From contig JABIGQ010000016.1 in the NCBI GenBank assembly GCA_018650085.1, forward strand, positions 1 through 39,093: a stretch of DNA of 39,093 bases, written 5' to 3'. This DNA is from Candidatus Magasanikiibacteriota bacterium (GTDB taxonomy: Bacteria > Patescibacteriota > Patescibacteriia > Magasanikbacterales > UBA922). Shown here piece by piece: positions 1-9,323 of this stretch. Position numbers and translations under genes: made by a program. Below the pieces are notes generated by a model that ran no database searches, had not been told where the DNA came from, and worked only from the letters and a program-made list of their open reading frames with translations. Positions within the stretch are counted from its first letter, which is position 1, and each line of letters opens with the position of its first letter.

Positions 1-13
1 AACAATACTTCCT

Positions 14-1378
14 ATGGCTATCACTCTATACAACTCACTTTCAAAACAAAAAGAAGCGTTTACCCCAATAAATCCAGATGAAGTAAGCCTCTATACTTGT
101 GGGCCTACTGTATATAATTATGCACACATAGGAAATTTACGCTCATATTTATTTGAAGATATTTTAAGACGAGTATTACGTTTCAATGGATACAACGTAA
201 AACATGTCATGAATATCACAGACGTTGGGCACCTAACAGATGATGCAGACGCAGGAGAAGATAAGATGGAAAAAGGAGCACGTCGTGAAGGAAAGACAGC
301 GTGGGAAATTGCTGAGTTTTATACAGATGCATTTAAACACGATATAGCCACACTAAACATTTTAGAGCCTAGCATCTGGGCAAAGGCGACAGATCATATA
401 GATGAGCAAATCGCAATGGTACAAACACTCATAGATAAAGAATATGCATACCAAACAAGTGATGGCATATATTTTGATACCACAAAAGTAAAAGACTATG
501 GAAAATTAGTCAATTTAAAAGATCAAGAATTACAAGCTGGCGTTCGTGTAGATATGGGAGAAAAAAAGAATGTCCATGATTTTGCATTATGGAAATTTAC
601 GAAAGATGGAGAAAAAAGACAAATGGAATGGGATGCTTTCTGGAAAAAAGGATTCCCTGGTTGGCATATAGAATGTTCTGCTATGAGTATGAAATATTTG
701 GGCGACCAGTTTGATATTCATTGCGGAGGTATTGACCATAAACCAGTACATCACACAAATGAAATAGCCCAGAGTGAAGCAAGCAGTGGAAAAAAACCAT
801 GGGTAAACTATTGGTTACATAATGAACATCTCTTACTAGGCAGCGGAAAAATGTCAAAATCTGGAGAACATTTTATTACCCTACAAACACTCTTAGAAAA
901 AGGCTACGATCCACTAGCGTATCGTTATTTTATTCTTCAAGCACATTATAGAAAACAACTCACCTTTACATGGGAGGCACTAAATGGTGCTGCACAGGGA
1001 TTAAAAAAATTACGTCAGCATGTTTCCCGCTTAGAAACAAGCACAAATATTGATCCACAAGTTCGTGAAGCATTTTCAGCTGCTATAAATGATGATTTAA
1101 ATACTGCAGAAGCATTGGCTGTGTTATGGAAAGCGCTAAAGGAAGGGACTATTGATTTAAATATGGTTATTGAATTTGATAAAGTCCTAGGCCTTAATTT
1201 ACATCAACCAAAAAAAGAAAAACCACTTCCAGATGATATTAAACAAATGCTTGAGGAAAGATCAAAATCAAGAGAAGAAAAAGACTGGGCAGAAAGTGAC
1301 CGCTTGCGTGATGAATTATTTGCTCGTGGATATATAGTAGAAGATACTGCAGATGGACAGAAGATTGTGGAGGTGTAA
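14..1378 (+). CDS. cysS: Cysteine--tRNA ligase
   Basis: Charges tRNA-Cys with cysteine in the cytoplasm (class I aminoacyl-tRNA synthetase). The sequence shows the N-terminal TCGPTVYNYAHIGN segment with the HIGH-type motif HIGN at residues 38-41, and a KMSKS motif at 279-283. Cys29, Cys221 (in HIECS) and the following DIHCGGIDH segment fit the family zinc site. The length, 454 residues, is normal and the C-terminal helical anticodon-binding part is present. The ATG at 14 has no SD before it, as for most genes here. It ends nine bases before a membrane-protein gene on the same strand. The identification is secure. Confidence 0.97.
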   Translation: MAITLYNSLSKQKEAFTPINPDEVSLYTCGPTVYNYAHIGNLRSYLFEDILRRVLRFNGYNVKHVMNITDVGHLTDDADAGEDKMEKGARREGKTAWEIAEFYTDAFKHDIATLNILEPSIWAKATDHIDEQIAMVQTLIDKEYAYQTSDGIYFDTTKVKDYGKLVNLKDQELQAGVRVDMGEKKNVHDFALWKFTKDGEKRQMEWDAFWKKGFPGWHIECSAMSMKYLGDQFDIHCGGIDHKPVHHTNEIAQSEASSGKKPWVNYWLHNEHLLLGSGKMSKSGEHFITLQTLLEKGYDPLAYRYFILQAHYRKQLTFTWEALNGAAQGLKKLRQHVSRLETSTNIDPQVREAFSAAINDDLNTAEALAVLWKALKEGTIDLNMVIEFDKVLGLNLHQPKKEKPLPDDIKQMLEERSKSREEKDWAESDRLRDELFARGYIVEDTADGQKIVEV

Positions 1379-1386
1379 AATAATGT

Positions 1387-2004
1387 ATGAAACAAAAAAA
1401 TATTGTTACAAATACTATACATATTTTGACAAGCCTATTTACTTGGTTAATTATTTGGAATCATCTAAATTTTGAATTTGGTGAAAAAGTCATTTCATAT
1501 TTTTTCACTGATATAACAAACCATCCATATCTTTTACTCTTTCAATCATTTTATTTATTATTTATAACTAGTATAATTCTTTTTTTATGGTTTATCATTT
1601 TTAAAAAATTTGATTTTTTTTACTTAAACACAAAAAAAGTACTACTACTCTACATTATTCCTCTTATAATATTTCTTCTATCATTTGTATATACAAATGA
1701 AAAAACAATGTCTACTATACTACAAGAGACTTTTTCTTTTATTGTACTTTCATTTTCCCAAGATATTTTAACCTTTGGAATTTTACAAACATACTTGAGT
1801 AAGCTCATCAATACATATTATGCTACAATATTAACTGTGTGCATGTTTTTTATTGGACATATTGGTTTTTTCCCTTTAAATATTCTTCTATTATTCTATA
1901 TTACAGGATTTGTTTTATTTGGATATCTACGCTATAAAGATAAAAATATCTATAGACTAAATGTTATTCACACATCTTTTAATTTAATACGCCATTTTTT
2001 TTAA
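1387..2004 (+). CDS. CPBP-like integral membrane protein with degenerate first motif
   Basis: A 205-residue protein of about six hydrophobic segments. Near the C-terminus it has FFIGH, matching the FxxxH motif, and HTSFN, matching the HxxxN motif, of CPBP (Abi/CAAX protease-like) membrane proteins. Where the family has EExxxR, this protein reads QDILTF, so the two acidic residues and the arginine are not conserved. This suggests a CPBP relative that has lost its metal-dependent protease activity, or a more distant membrane family. It starts nine bases after cysS, with an ATG in the string TAATGTATG, and is probably co-transcribed. Function unknown. Confidence 0.55.
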   Translation: MKQKNIVTNTIHILTSLFTWLIIWNHLNFEFGEKVISYFFTDITNHPYLLLFQSFYLLFITSIILFLWFIIFKKFDFFYLNTKKVLLLYIIPLIIFLLSFVYTNEKTMSTILQETFSFIVLSFSQDILTFGILQTYLSKLINTYYATILTVCMFFIGHIGFFPLNILLLFYITGFVLFGYLRYKDKNIYRLNVIHTSFNLIRHFF

Positions 2005-2045
2005 CAACATAAATAAATCTATTTAATTACTTATCTATACTTAAT

Positions 2046-2477
2046 ATGAAAAAACCATGCTTTTTCTGTGACATTCAAGAACAAAAAGATGATGACAAGC
2101 GCATTATGGAAAATGAACATTTTTTTGCACGCTATGACGATTTTGCTATTAGCCCAGGGCATTGTGAAATAATCCCAAAGGAACATCACCCATCATTCTT
2201 TGATTTAACACCAGAGCAACTTACTGCTTGTTATGCACTTATCAAAGAAACACAAGCAATCCTAGAAGAAGAATTTCATCCAGATGGATATAATATAGGG
2301 ATTAATGAAGGAGAAGCGGCAGGAAGAACCCAACACCATTTACACATACATATTATCCCCCGCTATGTAGGTGACGTAGAAAACCCCAGAGGTGGCGTAA
2401 GGCATATTATTCCTAAAAAAGCAGACTACATTCCTGAATTAAAAAAAATGAAAGGAAGAGAAAAATACGCTGATTAA
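2046..2477 (+). CDS. HIT family nucleotide hydrolase/transferase
   Basis: A 143-residue histidine-triad protein. The signature HHLHIHIIPR near residues 98-107 carries the HxHxH catalytic triad that attacks the alpha-phosphate of nucleotides. The N-terminal CFFCDI gives the CxxC zinc pair found in many bacterial HIT proteins. The length is typical. HIT proteins act on AMP-lysine, AMP-NH2, ADP-sulfate or dinucleoside polyphosphate substrates; the actual substrate cannot be read from the sequence. It lies 41 bases after the CPBP-like gene and 13 before the zinc-ribbon gene. Confidence 0.93.
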   Translation: MKKPCFFCDIQEQKDDDKRIMENEHFFARYDDFAISPGHCEIIPKEHHPSFFDLTPEQLTACYALIKETQAILEEEFHPDGYNIGINEGEAAGRTQHHLHIHIIPRYVGDVENPRGGVRHIIPKKADYIPELKKMKGREKYAD

Positions 2478-2490
2478 TATAATAAATTAT

Positions 2491-2799
2491 ATGAATTGTA
2501 AAAAATGTGGTGCAGAATTAAATTCTAATCCGAATTTTTGTAATGTATGTGGAACACCTGCTAACATATTTCACACTGGCAATACAAACGATACAAAAAA
2601 AGACACCAACACAATATTAGATTTAACCGATATTAAAACTAAAACGTACATGAAGAGTTTTAAGAAACTTTTTTTTATATTTTTTATATTCATGTTCATA
2701 TCTAATTTTTTTGACAAGTCTTATACCTCCATTTTTAGTTTTATACTTTTTGGGCTTATAATATTTTCTTCATATAAAAAGAAAAATGAAAAAATCTAG
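2491..2799 (+). CDS. Small zinc-ribbon membrane protein
   Basis: A 102-residue protein. Residues 3-21 hold two cysteine pairs, CKKC and CNVC, forming a zinc-ribbon of the kind seen at the N-termini of many small bacterial membrane proteins. A polar linker follows to about residue 53, then two hydrophobic segments (roughly 56-70 and 75-92) separated by a short loop, and a lysine-rich tail. The zinc ribbon would be cytoplasmic by the positive-inside rule. No specific function can be given. It follows the HIT gene by 13 bases. Confidence 0.75.
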   Translation: MNCKKCGAELNSNPNFCNVCGTPANIFHTGNTNDTKKDTNTILDLTDIKTKTYMKSFKKLFFIFFIFMFISNFFDKSYTSIFSFILFGLIIFSSYKKKNEKI

Positions 2800-2866
2800 G
2801 GAATATTTTTGGCCCTTATATGGGTTAATGAATTTATTAATAATTTAACAATATAAATATTTTTTT

Positions 2867-3532
2867 ATGTCTGAAATATATATACCACCTATAGAAAAAG
2901 AACAACCCCCTTATTGGGAACACATACGAAAAGCTGAACAAGAACTTTTTCCCGAATTTGAGACAGAAGACTTTTGTATTGATTCACCTGAGACTAATAA
3001 CTTTTATTTTGCACCAAATTGGCATTTTAGAGAAGGGCTTATTACTGAGGAAGATATAGAACATTTTAAAAAAAATACAGAACAAAAAATATTAAGCATA
3101 GGATCTGGCCCTGCATATCTAGAACGTTTATTAGTGTCTCTAGACATCCCCAAAGAAAACATTACACTGTCCGATATAAATCCACAAGACTTACCTGACG
3201 ACTTTGAAAAAGAAACATTTAATATGCTAGAGAAATGGCCCACATTAAATAATGAAGAAAAATTTGATTTAATTATTTTTCCAGAAAATCCTTCTATTAA
3301 TGTCAATTTTTCAGGACAAAAAAGAATCCAGGCATTTGTTCATATTTTTAGTGAAGCTCTAAAAAATCTCAATCCAGATGAAACAATACGAATAACTGGT
3401 AATCCAAATAGTACAGATCTAACTAAAAAAGTAGAGAAAATGTTGATAAAAGCTGGTTATCCTGTTATTGTTCAAAATATTACTGAAAAACAAGATTTTG
3501 GTTCCTTAATTACTGTAAATTATGAAACATAA
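2867..3532 (+). CDS. Class I SAM-dependent methyltransferase-like protein
   Basis: A 221-residue protein. Residues near 73-87 read ILSIGSGPAYLERLL, a glycine-rich motif I of Rossmann-fold methyltransferases. ITLSDINPQD gives the acidic motif II that would bind the SAM ribose, and KFDLIIFPEN sits at motif IV. The last part (residues 150-215) shows the expected alternating helix and strand pattern. The substrate is unknown. The start codon lacks an SD. The end overlaps the Nudix gene by 11 bases, indicating translational coupling. The fold is likely; activity is less certain because motif IV lacks a diagnostic signature. Confidence 0.65.
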   Translation: MSEIYIPPIEKEQPPYWEHIRKAEQELFPEFETEDFCIDSPETNNFYFAPNWHFREGLITEEDIEHFKKNTEQKILSIGSGPAYLERLLVSLDIPKENITLSDINPQDLPDDFEKETFNMLEKWPTLNNEEKFDLIIFPENPSINVNFSGQKRIQAFVHIFSEALKNLNPDETIRITGNPNSTDLTKKVEKMLIKAGYPVIVQNITEKQDFGSLITVNYET

Positions 3533-3968
3533 ATTCATCATTGGGGTATTTGGAATTATTACCAATAAACAAAATCAAGTATTACTCATACATAGAAATG
3601 ATTATGATCTCTGGAATCTACCTGGCGGTGGACTTGAAACAGGAGAAAGTCCCTGGGATGGTGTAATACGTGAAATAAAAGAAGAAACAGGTTTTCATGT
3701 AGAAGTAACAAAACTTTTAGGGGTATATAGCAAATCAAATAAAGATGAAATTGTTTTTAGCTTTGAATGTAAAATTATTAGTGGGAAACGTACACTCAAT
3801 GAAGAAGCCAAAGATATACAATATTTCGCAATAAAAGATATCCCTAAAAACACATCACCAAATCAACGAAAACGGATACAGGATTATTTCAAAGATAAAC
3901 AGAATATCATACTACAAATAGATAAAGGCCCATCTTCTATACAGTTAATAAAAGAAGGGAAATTATAA
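3522..3968 (+). CDS. Nudix hydrolase
   Basis: A 148-residue Nudix protein. The box is complete: G36, then E42, then R50-E51-I-K-E54-E55-T-G57-F, matching GX5EX7REUXEEXGU. The glutamates bind the Mg2+ ions that activate water for pyrophosphate cleavage of a nucleoside diphosphate-X substrate. It resembles the MutT/ADP-ribose pyrophosphatase-like group, but the substrate cannot be chosen. The ATG lies inside the end of the methyltransferase-like gene. A promoter for the next gene follows its stop codon, so transcription probably restarts there. Confidence 0.93.
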   Translation: MKHKFIIGVFGIITNKQNQVLLIHRNDYDLWNLPGGGLETGESPWDGVIREIKEETGFHVEVTKLLGVYSKSNKDEIVFSFECKIISGKRTLNEEAKDIQYFAIKDIPKNTSPNQRKRIQDYFKDKQNIILQIDKGPSSIQLIKEGKL

Positions 3969-3980
3969 TAAAAAAAGGGA

Positions 3981-4009
3981 TTGAACCAACGCAAAAAAAA
4001 TGCTAAAAT
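3981..4009 (+). promoter_or_regulatory. Sigma-70-type promoter for the acyltransferase-deacetylase gene
   Basis: A -35 box TTGAAC (3981-3986), a 17-base spacer ending in TGC, and a -10 box TAAAAT (4004-4009) form an extended -10 promoter. Transcription would begin near 4016, giving a leader of about 23 bases before the ATG at 4039. Confidence 0.6.
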
Positions 4010-4038
4010 AGGATAGAGAGAATTTACTAAAAAAATAC

Positions 4039-6531
4039 ATGCAACTCCCCTCTCTATTAAAATGCAAACGCATAGACGCACTCGATTTTCTTCGTGGAAG
4101 TGCTGTCTTTTTTATGTTGATTACCCATATCAATGCGGTATTTTTAAAAGACTATAACCTTTTCCTAGATAAACTCACATGGTTTGGCGCAACAATTTGT
4201 TTTAGTACATTTTTATTTTGTTTTGCGTTTATATATGGATTGAAAATATCTAAACATACACTCAATAAAAAAAGACAAATAAAAAGAGCCCTTCAAATAC
4301 TTGTCATCTACTATATCTCTGCATTTTTTGCTGCGTTCTTTTTATACGGACACTTACGCCCAGATGAAATCTTTGACATCGTTATACTAAAACACATTCC
4401 ACTATATACAGAATTTATACTTGCTTTTGTATTCTATATTATTCTCGTCATCCTCATAGAAAAACCATTAAAAAAGGCAATCAAATATCCTATCCCTCTC
4501 TTACTTTTTTCAATAGGAATATATCTACTTAGCTCTTTGCTTTATACCATAGAAACAAGTCCGCAATTACTTATTACTCTAAAAAATCTTTTTGTAGGGC
4601 ATGAGGCTCATCACACATTTGGTGTGCTATCTTACTTCCCTATTTTTATATTGGGATTTTTATCTGGAGCAATAAAAAAGAAAAAGTACAAAAAGAAATT
4701 TCTCATTTCTTTATTTGCTATTTCTACCATATCACTTATCTTTTTACGTGTAACTGGATTATCTGTATGGTATAGATGGCCACCGTCTACTCTCTTTCTT
4801 TTATACGGGATATCTTATGCTTTTTTCATTGGGATATCTTACTCATACATAAAGAAAATAACATACCTAAACAAATACTTCATCCACCTAGGAAAAAATG
4901 CATTACATATTTTTTTACTCAATATCATCGTTATCCTAGGGTTTTCATTTCTGGTAGATTATGAAAAATACCCTACACAGAGACTCCTTTTTATACACCT
5001 TGTATTTCTGATAATAATATCAGCGATTGTTATATCGTATGAAAAAGTAAAAAAAATACGCATTAGAAAACTAAATATACACTCTTTATTTCTATATATC
5101 ACAGCAATAATAAGTATAATATCTATATCTGCCTGTGGATACCTTTTTGTCGTAAAGGCAATGAAATCAGAAGTGCCAAACTTCCTAAACATTATACACA
5201 ATAAAAATGTATGTGAATCTTTTTCTTACCGACCGTCACAGCTTATAGATTTCTCTACCAATAAAACATGGCTTTTACTTGGAGATGAATTTACAGATAA
5301 AGAAAAAACACTTACCCTATCTGTAGACCTAATCAATACTATAAACTATACATCTATAAATAATCAAATACAAAACATCCAATTTGAAATAATTGATATA
5401 GATAATTCAAATAGCGTAATGAAAGGATACTTCCCTACATCTACAAAAGACAATATTTCTCTCAATTCTTTTACCACAGATATAGACATTAATGCTCTAC
5501 CTATAGGATCATATCATACAAAAATTACAGCATCATTTAAATGTGGAGATATAGCAGAAGAATACAAACAAGCATTTCATGTTTCTTATCCCTACTATCT
5601 TATATGGTCTATTGACTGGGAAGGTTATGATGTAAAAGAACAACATCTTCATGACATGGACGAAATTACAGAAAAACACCATGATATTCCTATGTCTCAT
5701 TTTCTTAACCCTCGTCTACTTACCACAGACACTATTTCAGAAGAAAGAAAAACGTATTTAAAAAATTGGCTACTAGATAAGCATTATCTCAATGGTGGAG
5801 AGGATAGTATTGATTTACACCTCCATATGTTTTTTGATCTAGCAGAAGATATGGGAATTACATTAGAAAAAGAAAAAACACTTCAGACAAATACTACAAC
5901 AATGACCACCACAACGCCACCAGAACAATGGGGATATTATCTAGAAGACGGATATGATGTCACGCTCTCCAATTTAGAGGATGGAGATATGGATAAAGCA
6001 CTGAAATTTTCTCTAGATATATTTGAAAAAAATGATTTCCCTAAACCAAAGGCCTTTCGGGCAGGTGGATGGTTTGCAGATACAGATACACTTCACATAC
6101 TTGAAGATAATGGCTTTCTCATAGATACTTCTGGAAGAAGTGCATATACATTTGGAACAAATAATCTTGAAGGCCCTTGGACATTATCTGAAACTGCGCA
6201 ACCATACAAACCAAATAGAAATAACCAAAATTCTAGAGAAGCACCACAGATGAATTTATGGGAATTCCCAAATAATGGTGGTGACTCATGGAAATATGAT
6301 ACACAGCAAATCAAAGAACGATTTGAAAAAAATTGGAAAAATGAGATAGGGTTACCACTGAAAGAAAAAAGAATTCTTATACTACTCAGTCACCCAGAAT
6401 GGTTTTACGTAGATAAACCAAAAATGAATGACTTGTTTAATTATACAGACACATTTCTTTATCTCAATGACAATGGTCCTGTATTGTATATTAACTTTGA
6501 TGATATTTATGATATATGGGAAATTAATTAA
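4039..6531 (+). CDS. Membrane acyltransferase (DUF1624/HGSNAT-like) fused to polysaccharide deacetylase-like domain
   Basis: An 830-residue two-part envelope protein. Residues 10-375 start with RIDALDFLRGSAVFFMLITH, typical of the DUF1624/heparan-alpha-glucosaminide acetyltransferase-like and acyltransferase-3 membrane families, and contain about ten transmembrane helices. Residues 376-520 are a beta-rich extracytoplasmic linker. From 520 on, the sequence resembles NodB-type polysaccharide deacetylases: DWEG at 526-529, HLH at 594-596, RAGGW at 674-678 and LLSHPEW near the end. The family chemistry would be transfer of acyl groups across the membrane and removal from glycans; having both in one chain suggests editing of surface polysaccharide acetylation. 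The glycan is unknown. The next gene starts four bases later. Confidence 0.7.
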   Translation: MQLPSLLKCKRIDALDFLRGSAVFFMLITHINAVFLKDYNLFLDKLTWFGATICFSTFLFCFAFIYGLKISKHTLNKKRQIKRALQILVIYYISAFFAAFFLYGHLRPDEIFDIVILKHIPLYTEFILAFVFYIILVILIEKPLKKAIKYPIPLLLFSIGIYLLSSLLYTIETSPQLLITLKNLFVGHEAHHTFGVLSYFPIFILGFLSGAIKKKKYKKKFLISLFAISTISLIFLRVTGLSVWYRWPPSTLFLLYGISYAFFIGISYSYIKKITYLNKYFIHLGKNALHIFLLNIIVILGFSFLVDYEKYPTQRLLFIHLVFLIIISAIVISYEKVKKIRIRKLNIHSLFLYITAIISIISISACGYLFVVKAMKSEVPNFLNIIHNKNVCESFSYRPSQLIDFSTNKTWLLLGDEFTDKEKTLTLSVDLINTINYTSINNQIQNIQFEIIDIDNSNSVMKGYFPTSTKDNISLNSFTTDIDINALPIGSYHTKITASFKCGDIAEEYKQAFHVSYPYYLIWSIDWEGYDVKEQHLHDMDEITEKHHDIPMSHFLNPRLLTTDTISEERKTYLKNWLLDKHYLNGGEDSIDLHLHMFFDLAEDMGITLEKEKTLQTNTTTMTTTTPPEQWGYYLEDGYDVTLSNLEDGDMDKALKFSLDIFEKNDFPKPKAFRAGGWFADTDTLHILEDNGFLIDTSGRSAYTFGTNNLEGPWTLSETAQPYKPNRNNQNSREAPQMNLWEFPNNGGDSWKYDTQQIKERFEKNWKNEIGLPLKEKRILILLSHPEWFYVDKPKMNDLFNYTDTFLYLNDNGPVLYINFDDIYDIWEIN

Positions 6532-6534
6532 TGT

Positions 6535-8487
6535 ATGAATAAAATTTTAAACATACTCACATTTGGTATTCACAATTTTAACACAAAAATGGCTATCCTT
6601 CTCGCCTTGATATTAATCATCATTGCCATATATATTATTCTGGCTATTTCTCATGTGTATATAAAAAAAATACATAAGAGACGACATATCTTCATGTGGC
6701 TTAGTGCAGGTTTAGGATGTGTTATTCTTCTATTTCTTTTATCTATCCTCATACCCAGACCATATGGGCATCTTGCTACTCCCACAGAAGATGGCCAACT
6801 CCTGCAAGCACATATGCCTATTGTGATTACGTTTGATAACCCGGTAGATGCACATAACCTGACAATGCATATCTCTCCAGAAATAAAAGGAGAATGGAAA
6901 TTTACAAATATACTTCCTATAAACACATCACTAAAACACCAAGCTATTTTTTATCCAGAAGAATCTTTTTATCCAGATACAAAAATTGTCGTATATATAG
7001 TTGGACTACAAAGTCTATTTCCTGGAAGTAAAGCCCATGAACAAGCTATTGAATTCTTTTCACCAAAAACACCAAACATTGCTGAAATTATCCCAGCCTC
7101 TGGACAAGAGAAAGTAGATATTGCAGATAATATAGAAATAATATTTGATAATCCTTCTGGAATGTTTGCTCATTGGCAATTTCATTTTGAACCAGAGATT
7201 CAATTTCAAATAAATAAAGTATCTGATAAAAAATATCTATTAGAACCAAAGGAGACACTTTTTCAAGATACACAGTATGCACTTTCTATTTCCAGATCAT
7301 TACAAACATATAATGTAAAAGATTTTTCTCCTATAAAAATAGATACTGAAGATGTATTTTCAATGACATTTCATACAGTCTCCCCTCCTCTTATAGAAGA
7401 ACATGCACCTCAGGGAGAAGAAGTCCGTTCCAATTCACAGATACGAATTGTTTTTGATGAGGATATGGATAAAGAAGATGTAGAAAAACATATTATCATA
7501 TCCCCTACGACCACAGGGACTATTTCTTGGGAAAATGAAAAAACATTTGTTTTTACTCCTACAAAAGAATTAAAAAAAGACACGAAATATATTATCACAG
7601 TAAAAAAAGACATGCTTACTGCCTATGGTGGAAAAACAGAAGAAGATGTTGAATTATATTTTAAAACATTGGGATCTGTCGCTTTAAAAAATACATTTCC
7701 TGCATCTAATTCATATGGGATACAACTAGATATTCCACATATTGCTATTACATTTAACCAAGGGGTAGACCATGATTCTGCACAATCATCTTTTTCTCTT
7801 TCGCCAAATGTCCCCGGTACTTTTTCTTGGGAAAATAACACCATGATCTATTCATTTACAAAAAAACTAGATTATTCAAAAAAATACCAAATACATCTTG
7901 ATAAAAACATAAAAAGTCTTTATGGCCAAGACTCTATAGAAGATTTTTCCTACTCATTTCTTACTAAAAACAAAGTCTTTACTCTAAAAATACCAATGTA
8001 TTATCAAGAAGAAGATTTCACCTGTAATCTCGCTGCAACAAGCATGATTTTAAAGTACAGAGGAATAACCCAAAATGAAGCAAATATTAAATCTTCTATT
8101 GGCATAGGAGGCGACCCAAATAAAAATTGGGTTAGCGAGTACGGTGTACATTGGGGGCCAATTGCACAATATATTTCACAATATAGAAAGGTAGCTATAA
8201 AAACTGGATGGAATATATCTGAACTAGCGCATGAAGTAGAACGTGGAAATCCTGTCATTATATGGTGGCATAATAATTATAGCCCCAGTGGTGCATTTAC
8301 ACTGCCCTCTGGAGTGATTGGCTATGAGGGAATGCACTCAGAAATAGTCAGTGGATTTGTAGGAAATGCAGATAATCCCATAACGCTTATTACCAATGAC
8401 CCCTGGCGTGGAATCAGACACTATTCTAGAAAAAATTTCCTTGCCACTTGGGGCTATCTTGGGTATACTGCTCTAGTGGTATATTAA
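6535..8487 (+). CDS. Membrane-anchored Ig-like repeat protein with C39-like cysteine peptidase domain
   Basis: A 650-residue cell-surface protein. It has two N-terminal transmembrane segments (about 17-43 and 55-72). Four Ig-like repeats of SbsA/Big_5 type follow (about 75-165, 178-270, 280-375 and 383-475), seen from recurrent phrases such as IRIVFDEDMD and ITFNQGVD followed by GTxSWEN. The C-terminal domain (485-650) matches Peptidase_C39_2: a Gln before Cys497 in CNLAATSMILKYRG, His601 in GMHSE, and Asn621-Asp622 in TNDPW. It would be an extracytoplasmic cysteine protease or amidase presented on a stalk. It lies four bases after the acyltransferase-deacetylase gene, so the two probably act together on the envelope. 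Confidence 0.8.
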   Translation: MNKILNILTFGIHNFNTKMAILLALILIIIAIYIILAISHVYIKKIHKRRHIFMWLSAGLGCVILLFLLSILIPRPYGHLATPTEDGQLLQAHMPIVITFDNPVDAHNLTMHISPEIKGEWKFTNILPINTSLKHQAIFYPEESFYPDTKIVVYIVGLQSLFPGSKAHEQAIEFFSPKTPNIAEIIPASGQEKVDIADNIEIIFDNPSGMFAHWQFHFEPEIQFQINKVSDKKYLLEPKETLFQDTQYALSISRSLQTYNVKDFSPIKIDTEDVFSMTFHTVSPPLIEEHAPQGEEVRSNSQIRIVFDEDMDKEDVEKHIIISPTTTGTISWENEKTFVFTPTKELKKDTKYIITVKKDMLTAYGGKTEEDVELYFKTLGSVALKNTFPASNSYGIQLDIPHIAITFNQGVDHDSAQSSFSLSPNVPGTFSWENNTMIYSFTKKLDYSKKYQIHLDKNIKSLYGQDSIEDFSYSFLTKNKVFTLKIPMYYQEEDFTCNLAATSMILKYRGITQNEANIKSSIGIGGDPNKNWVSEYGVHWGPIAQYISQYRKVAIKTGWNISELAHEVERGNPVIIWWHNNYSPSGAFTLPSGVIGYEGMHSEIVSGFVGNADNPITLITNDPWRGIRHYSRKNFLATWGYLGYTALVVY

Positions 8488-8523
8488 TTTGAATAATACT
8501 TTTATTTTTTTAACGAAACACTT

Positions 8524-9279
8524 ATGCTAAAACTTACTCGTCCACTTACTTTTTTTGACTTAGAAACTACTGGTGTAGATCCATACAATGATCGTATTGT
8601 TCAAATAGGTTTAATCCAACTACTCCCTGATGGTAAAAAAATAGAAAAAGAATGGCTTATCAATCCAGGTATTTCTATCCCCAGAGGGGCAAGTGAAATT
8701 CATGGAATTACTGATGACATGGTAGCAGATGCCCCAAAATTGGGAGATATTATCCAAAAATTACAACCATTATTTTTTGATGTCGACCTAGGAGGATACA
8801 ATGTAAAAAACTTTGATATTCCACTGCTTATCAATGAATTTAAACGCATAGGCCTTTCACTAGATACAGAAAAGATTGCTATAGTAGATGCAATGAGAAT
8901 TTTTCAAATAAAAGAACCACGTACACTTACAGCCGCCTATCAGAAATATTGTGGAAAAGAACTTATAGATGCTCATGATGCCATAGCAGACACCAGAGCC
9001 TCTCTAGAGGTCTTCTATGGACAAATGAGTACACACAGTGATGTCCCATCTACTCCAGCAGAAATACACGAGTATTGTTTCCCAAAAAATCCAAATAGCT
9101 TTGATGCAGAAGGAAAATTACTCTTTAAAAATGGACAACTCACCATAAACTTTGGAAAAAATAAGGGAAAAGAACTTAAAGATTTAGCACTAAATGATCC
9201 CAAATATCTAGAATGGATTTTAAATGGAACTTTTTCTGATAAAGTAAAAGGAGCTGTAAAAAAAGTACTGGGATACTAA
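8524..9279 (+). CDS. DEDDh 3'-5' exonuclease (DNA polymerase III epsilon-like) with DUF3820-like tail
   Basis: A 251-residue protein. Residues 9-16 read TFFDLETT, carrying the first Asp12 and Glu14 of the DEDD metal site. The second acid is in NVKNFDIPLL and the last motif is AHDAIADTRAS, with His and Asp, so this is a DEDDh nuclease. Residues 200-251 (LTINFGKNKGKELKDLA and following) resemble the small DUF3820-type domain often attached to such exonucleases. A proofreading or repair role is likely; it need not be the replicative epsilon subunit. It converges with ribH across a shared terminator. Confidence 0.88.
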   Translation: MLKLTRPLTFFDLETTGVDPYNDRIVQIGLIQLLPDGKKIEKEWLINPGISIPRGASEIHGITDDMVADAPKLGDIIQKLQPLFFDVDLGGYNVKNFDIPLLINEFKRIGLSLDTEKIAIVDAMRIFQIKEPRTLTAAYQKYCGKELIDAHDAIADTRASLEVFYGQMSTHSDVPSTPAEIHEYCFPKNPNSFDAEGKLLFKNGQLTINFGKNKGKELKDLALNDPKYLEWILNGTFSDKVKGAVKKVLGY

Positions 9280-9292
9280 ATTAGATACAATA

Positions 9293-9323
9293 AAAAAATA
9301 GCCTTTTACAGGCTATTTTTTTT
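9293..9323. terminator. Bidirectional terminator between exonuclease and lumazine synthase genes
   Basis: A stem of AAAAAATAGCC (9293-9303) pairs with GGCTATTTTTT (9311-9321) around a seven-base loop, with A and T tracts on both sides, so it can stop transcription from either direction. The ribH stop codon (9306-9308) lies in the loop. Confidence 0.8.
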
